A stretch of 7,272 nt of DNA from contig CP058704.1 in the NCBI GenBank assembly GCA_013414685.1, forward strand, positions 1,463,457 through 1,470,728, given 5' to 3'. A program made the translations under genes and the position numbers. This document shows, in pieces, positions 5,865 through 7,272 of the stretch. Every line of letters starts with the position of its first letter. Position 1 is the stretch's first letter. Source of the stretch: Parachlamydiaceae bacterium (GTDB lineage: Bacteria > Chlamydiota > Chlamydiia > Chlamydiales > Parachlamydiaceae). The notes beneath the pieces are model-generated. The model was given only the letters and a program-made list of their open reading frames with translations. It did not search any database and was not told the DNA's origin.

Positions 5865-6877
5865 TCAAAAATTAAGTAATCCTCTCTCTCGAAGCTGTCC
5901 AATGAATTCAGATGTCAGATCATGATTCTGAATTTCTTGGATTAAATCATATTTAAGACGCTTGATATCCTGAGGTTGAAAACCATTTAAATCCTCAATC
6001 GCCGGAATCTTTTTAGAATTTCTTCTGTGACATTTATTCGCGGGGGCATTAAGTAGAGATCGATGAGTGCCTGGTTGATTTGGTCCTCAGTCACTGCAGT
6101 GTCAAAATCAAATCCAATGTAGAGTTGTTCGCCCTTTTCATTTTTTCCAATGTAGATGACACTGGCTCCCCAGCCATTTCCAAAATTGCCATGCCGCTCT
6201 TGGTAGTAATGTACACCTTCAAAGTAGCAAGAATCTCCAACCTCCAGCGGCCTTTGATTTGGCATTCCACCATCGTTCACTTTAACATCTTCAAGGAAAC
6301 AGTGAATAGAATTGTCTGTCTGACTTGATACATATAAAAATCAATCAATGGAACTGCCCCATCGCAGGATCCAAAAGCTGATCGAATTTCTTACGCCCAA
6401 TCATATTCATGACCGCATAAGCAAGATAAACAGAGGCTCCTATCAAACATTCCAATCTGGAAGGTCCTTTAAGAATTTTTTCCAATGCAGAAGAGGCGCT
6501 AACATTTTCCTCAAGCATCCAACTATAATTCTGGTAAGGAAAAAATATTTTGAGCTAAGATACCCTGTAGTAGAATTAAACCATGGACCAAAAATTTTTT
6601 CCAGTGAAGAAAATTGCTTTTCGTAGAGAGTTAAATTTCCTTCAAACCACATTCCGGAGAAATTAAAATGGCCCTGATTGTTTTTACAATTTCCTTCTCC
6701 ATTCGTAGTCGGAAAACGTCTTACTCCAAGGATGTGGGCGGTTTTAAGGGATTCACAGGCTTTAACTTTCAAACTCACATTTTTCAATTGGGGAACATTG
6801 GATGCGGAAGGAATCAACACCTTCACCTGAGTGGTATTAGAGCTTATTTTTGGGCAGAAATTATCTAATGGGTTCAT
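5865..6877 (-). pseudogene. Tgl-like protein-glutamine gamma-glutamyltransferase (transglutaminase), copy 2, multiply frameshifted
   Basis: This is a paralogue of copy 1. It starts at ATG 6877 (MNPLDNFCPKISSN) and ends at TGA 5865-5867. The first frame gives NVSLKVKACESLKTAHILGVR, matching copy 1. One missing base in the A run 6540-6545 leads to the frame with SSALEKILKGPSRLECLIGAS, the Tgl-like active-site Cys region, then MNMIGRKKFDQLL. Length changes at the C run 6357-6360 and near 6310-6340, where AGACAGAC repeats, lead to RPLEVGDSCYFEG, SVIYIGKNEKGEQLYIGFDF and INQALIDLY. One more base in the T run 6010-6014 leads to the end LREQ-like QLRERGLLNF. The repaired length is about 337 residues, longer than Bacillus Tgl (about 245), with an extra N-terminal region. 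Cys and adjacent Glu are present; the second Glu and His are not. It lies 54 bases after tyrP on the same strand. Confidence 0.55.
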
Positions 6878-6931
6878 TGTATTGCATTTTTTAAAATTGG
6901 AACATTTTATAATAAAAATTTTGGGTCGAAA

Positions 6932-7272
6932 TTATCTGAAGAATTTAATGTAGGTTTCGCAAACTAATTCAAAAATCACAAAAACTAAAAGAACCATCAG
7001 AGAGAGCTTACCGCCCGGAAAAATAAAATCCCCTTGCAAACCGCGTATATAGCGTCCTTTCCAAACCATCAGAATGGGCAGCAATCCCAAAAGAAGTGCG
7101 CATCCATAGCCACCTGCGTAATCTAATGCTTCTAAAAAGACATGCGGATGGCTATAAGAAATTAAGAGAGGAGGAATAAAAATAGCTAAACAAAGCAAAA
7201 ATGTATTTTTGGCATTTTTGTCCACCTGCAAACCATCTGCCAAAAAATCAAGCAAACCAAGGGTGACACCAA
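6932..7272 (-). CDS. tyrP: Aromatic amino acid (tyrosine) permease TyrP, HAAAP family (3' part)
   Basis: This is the C-terminal 112 residues, open from the right edge to TAA at 6934-6932. The start is outside the window; a TTG inside the frame is not a start. TyrP-type HAAAP carriers import tyrosine or tryptophan across the inner membrane by proton symport. GVTLGLLDFLADGL is the hallmark stretch near the eighth or ninth helix of this family. Three hydrophobic segments follow: NTFLLCLAIFIPPLLI, GGYGCALLLGLLPILMVW, and LSLMVLLVFVIFELVCETY near the end. PxLxxxxxPxxFLxALxYAGGYG between them is also typical of the family. Many runs of five or six A or T are in frame here. Auxotrophic intracellular bacteria such as chlamydiae rely on these carriers. 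No hairpin is evident between its stop and the next gene. Confidence 0.85.
   Translation of the reverse strand, partial: GVTLGLLDFLADGLQVDKNAKNTFLLCLAIFIPPLLISYSHPHVFLEALDYAGGYGCALLLGLLPILMVWKGRYIRGLQGDFIFPGGKLSLMVLLVFVIFELVCETYIKFFR

Noticed and set aside
6080..6868. + strand frames opposite transglutaminase-like copy 2
   Set aside because: The - strand frames align with copy 1 throughout; these are shadows.

Overview
The window is AT-rich bacterial DNA. It runs from the 3' end of ftsY (signal-recognition-particle receptor GTPase, left edge, + strand) to the 3' end of a TyrP/HAAAP-type aromatic amino acid permease gene (right edge, - strand). The two core genes flank about 6.4 kb of accessory DNA that is full of paralogues. 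The style of the permease, the small secreted paralogues, and ftsY and tyrP lying in one neighbourhood suggest a host-associated, probably intracellular bacterium. A member of the Chlamydiota (environmental chlamydiae) is my best guess, but this is an inference from two partial genes and remains tentative.

Layout: (1) 1-519 ftsY. (2) 587-951, a small secreted His/Tyr-rich protein. (3) 965-3092 on the - strand, a tandem array of one uncharacterised membrane-associated family: a 5'-truncated copy (2561-3092), two near-complete copies (1848-2589, 1120-1876) and an N-terminal remnant (965-1123). (4) 3093-3508, an AT-rich gene-free stretch with divergent promoter signals and a structured leader. 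(5) 3509-4678 on the + strand, three more secreted Gly/His/Tyr-rich proteins, each followed by its own hairpin. (6) 4675-5745 and 5865-6877 on the - strand, two copies of a gene resembling the Bacillus Tgl-type protein-glutamine gamma-glutamyltransferase (transglutaminase). (7) 6932-7272 tyrP.

The main observation is that nearly every accessory gene is out of frame at one or more places. Almost every break can be repaired by changing the length of a homopolymer (A/T run, once a G/C run). No break needs a nonsense change. In the four secreted proteins the break lies in the signal-peptide coding region and the rest of the protein is open. The flanking ftsY and tyrP fragments keep about a dozen runs of five or six A or T in frame. 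The candidate explanations are slippage-driven decay, phase variation or transcriptional slippage at poly-T tracts, or read error. Sequence alone cannot separate them.

A functional link is possible but speculative. Transglutaminases of the Tgl family cross-link coat proteins in Bacillus spores, and here two Tgl-like genes adjoin a family of exported, low-complexity, Tyr/Gly/His-rich proteins that could be envelope or coat components.
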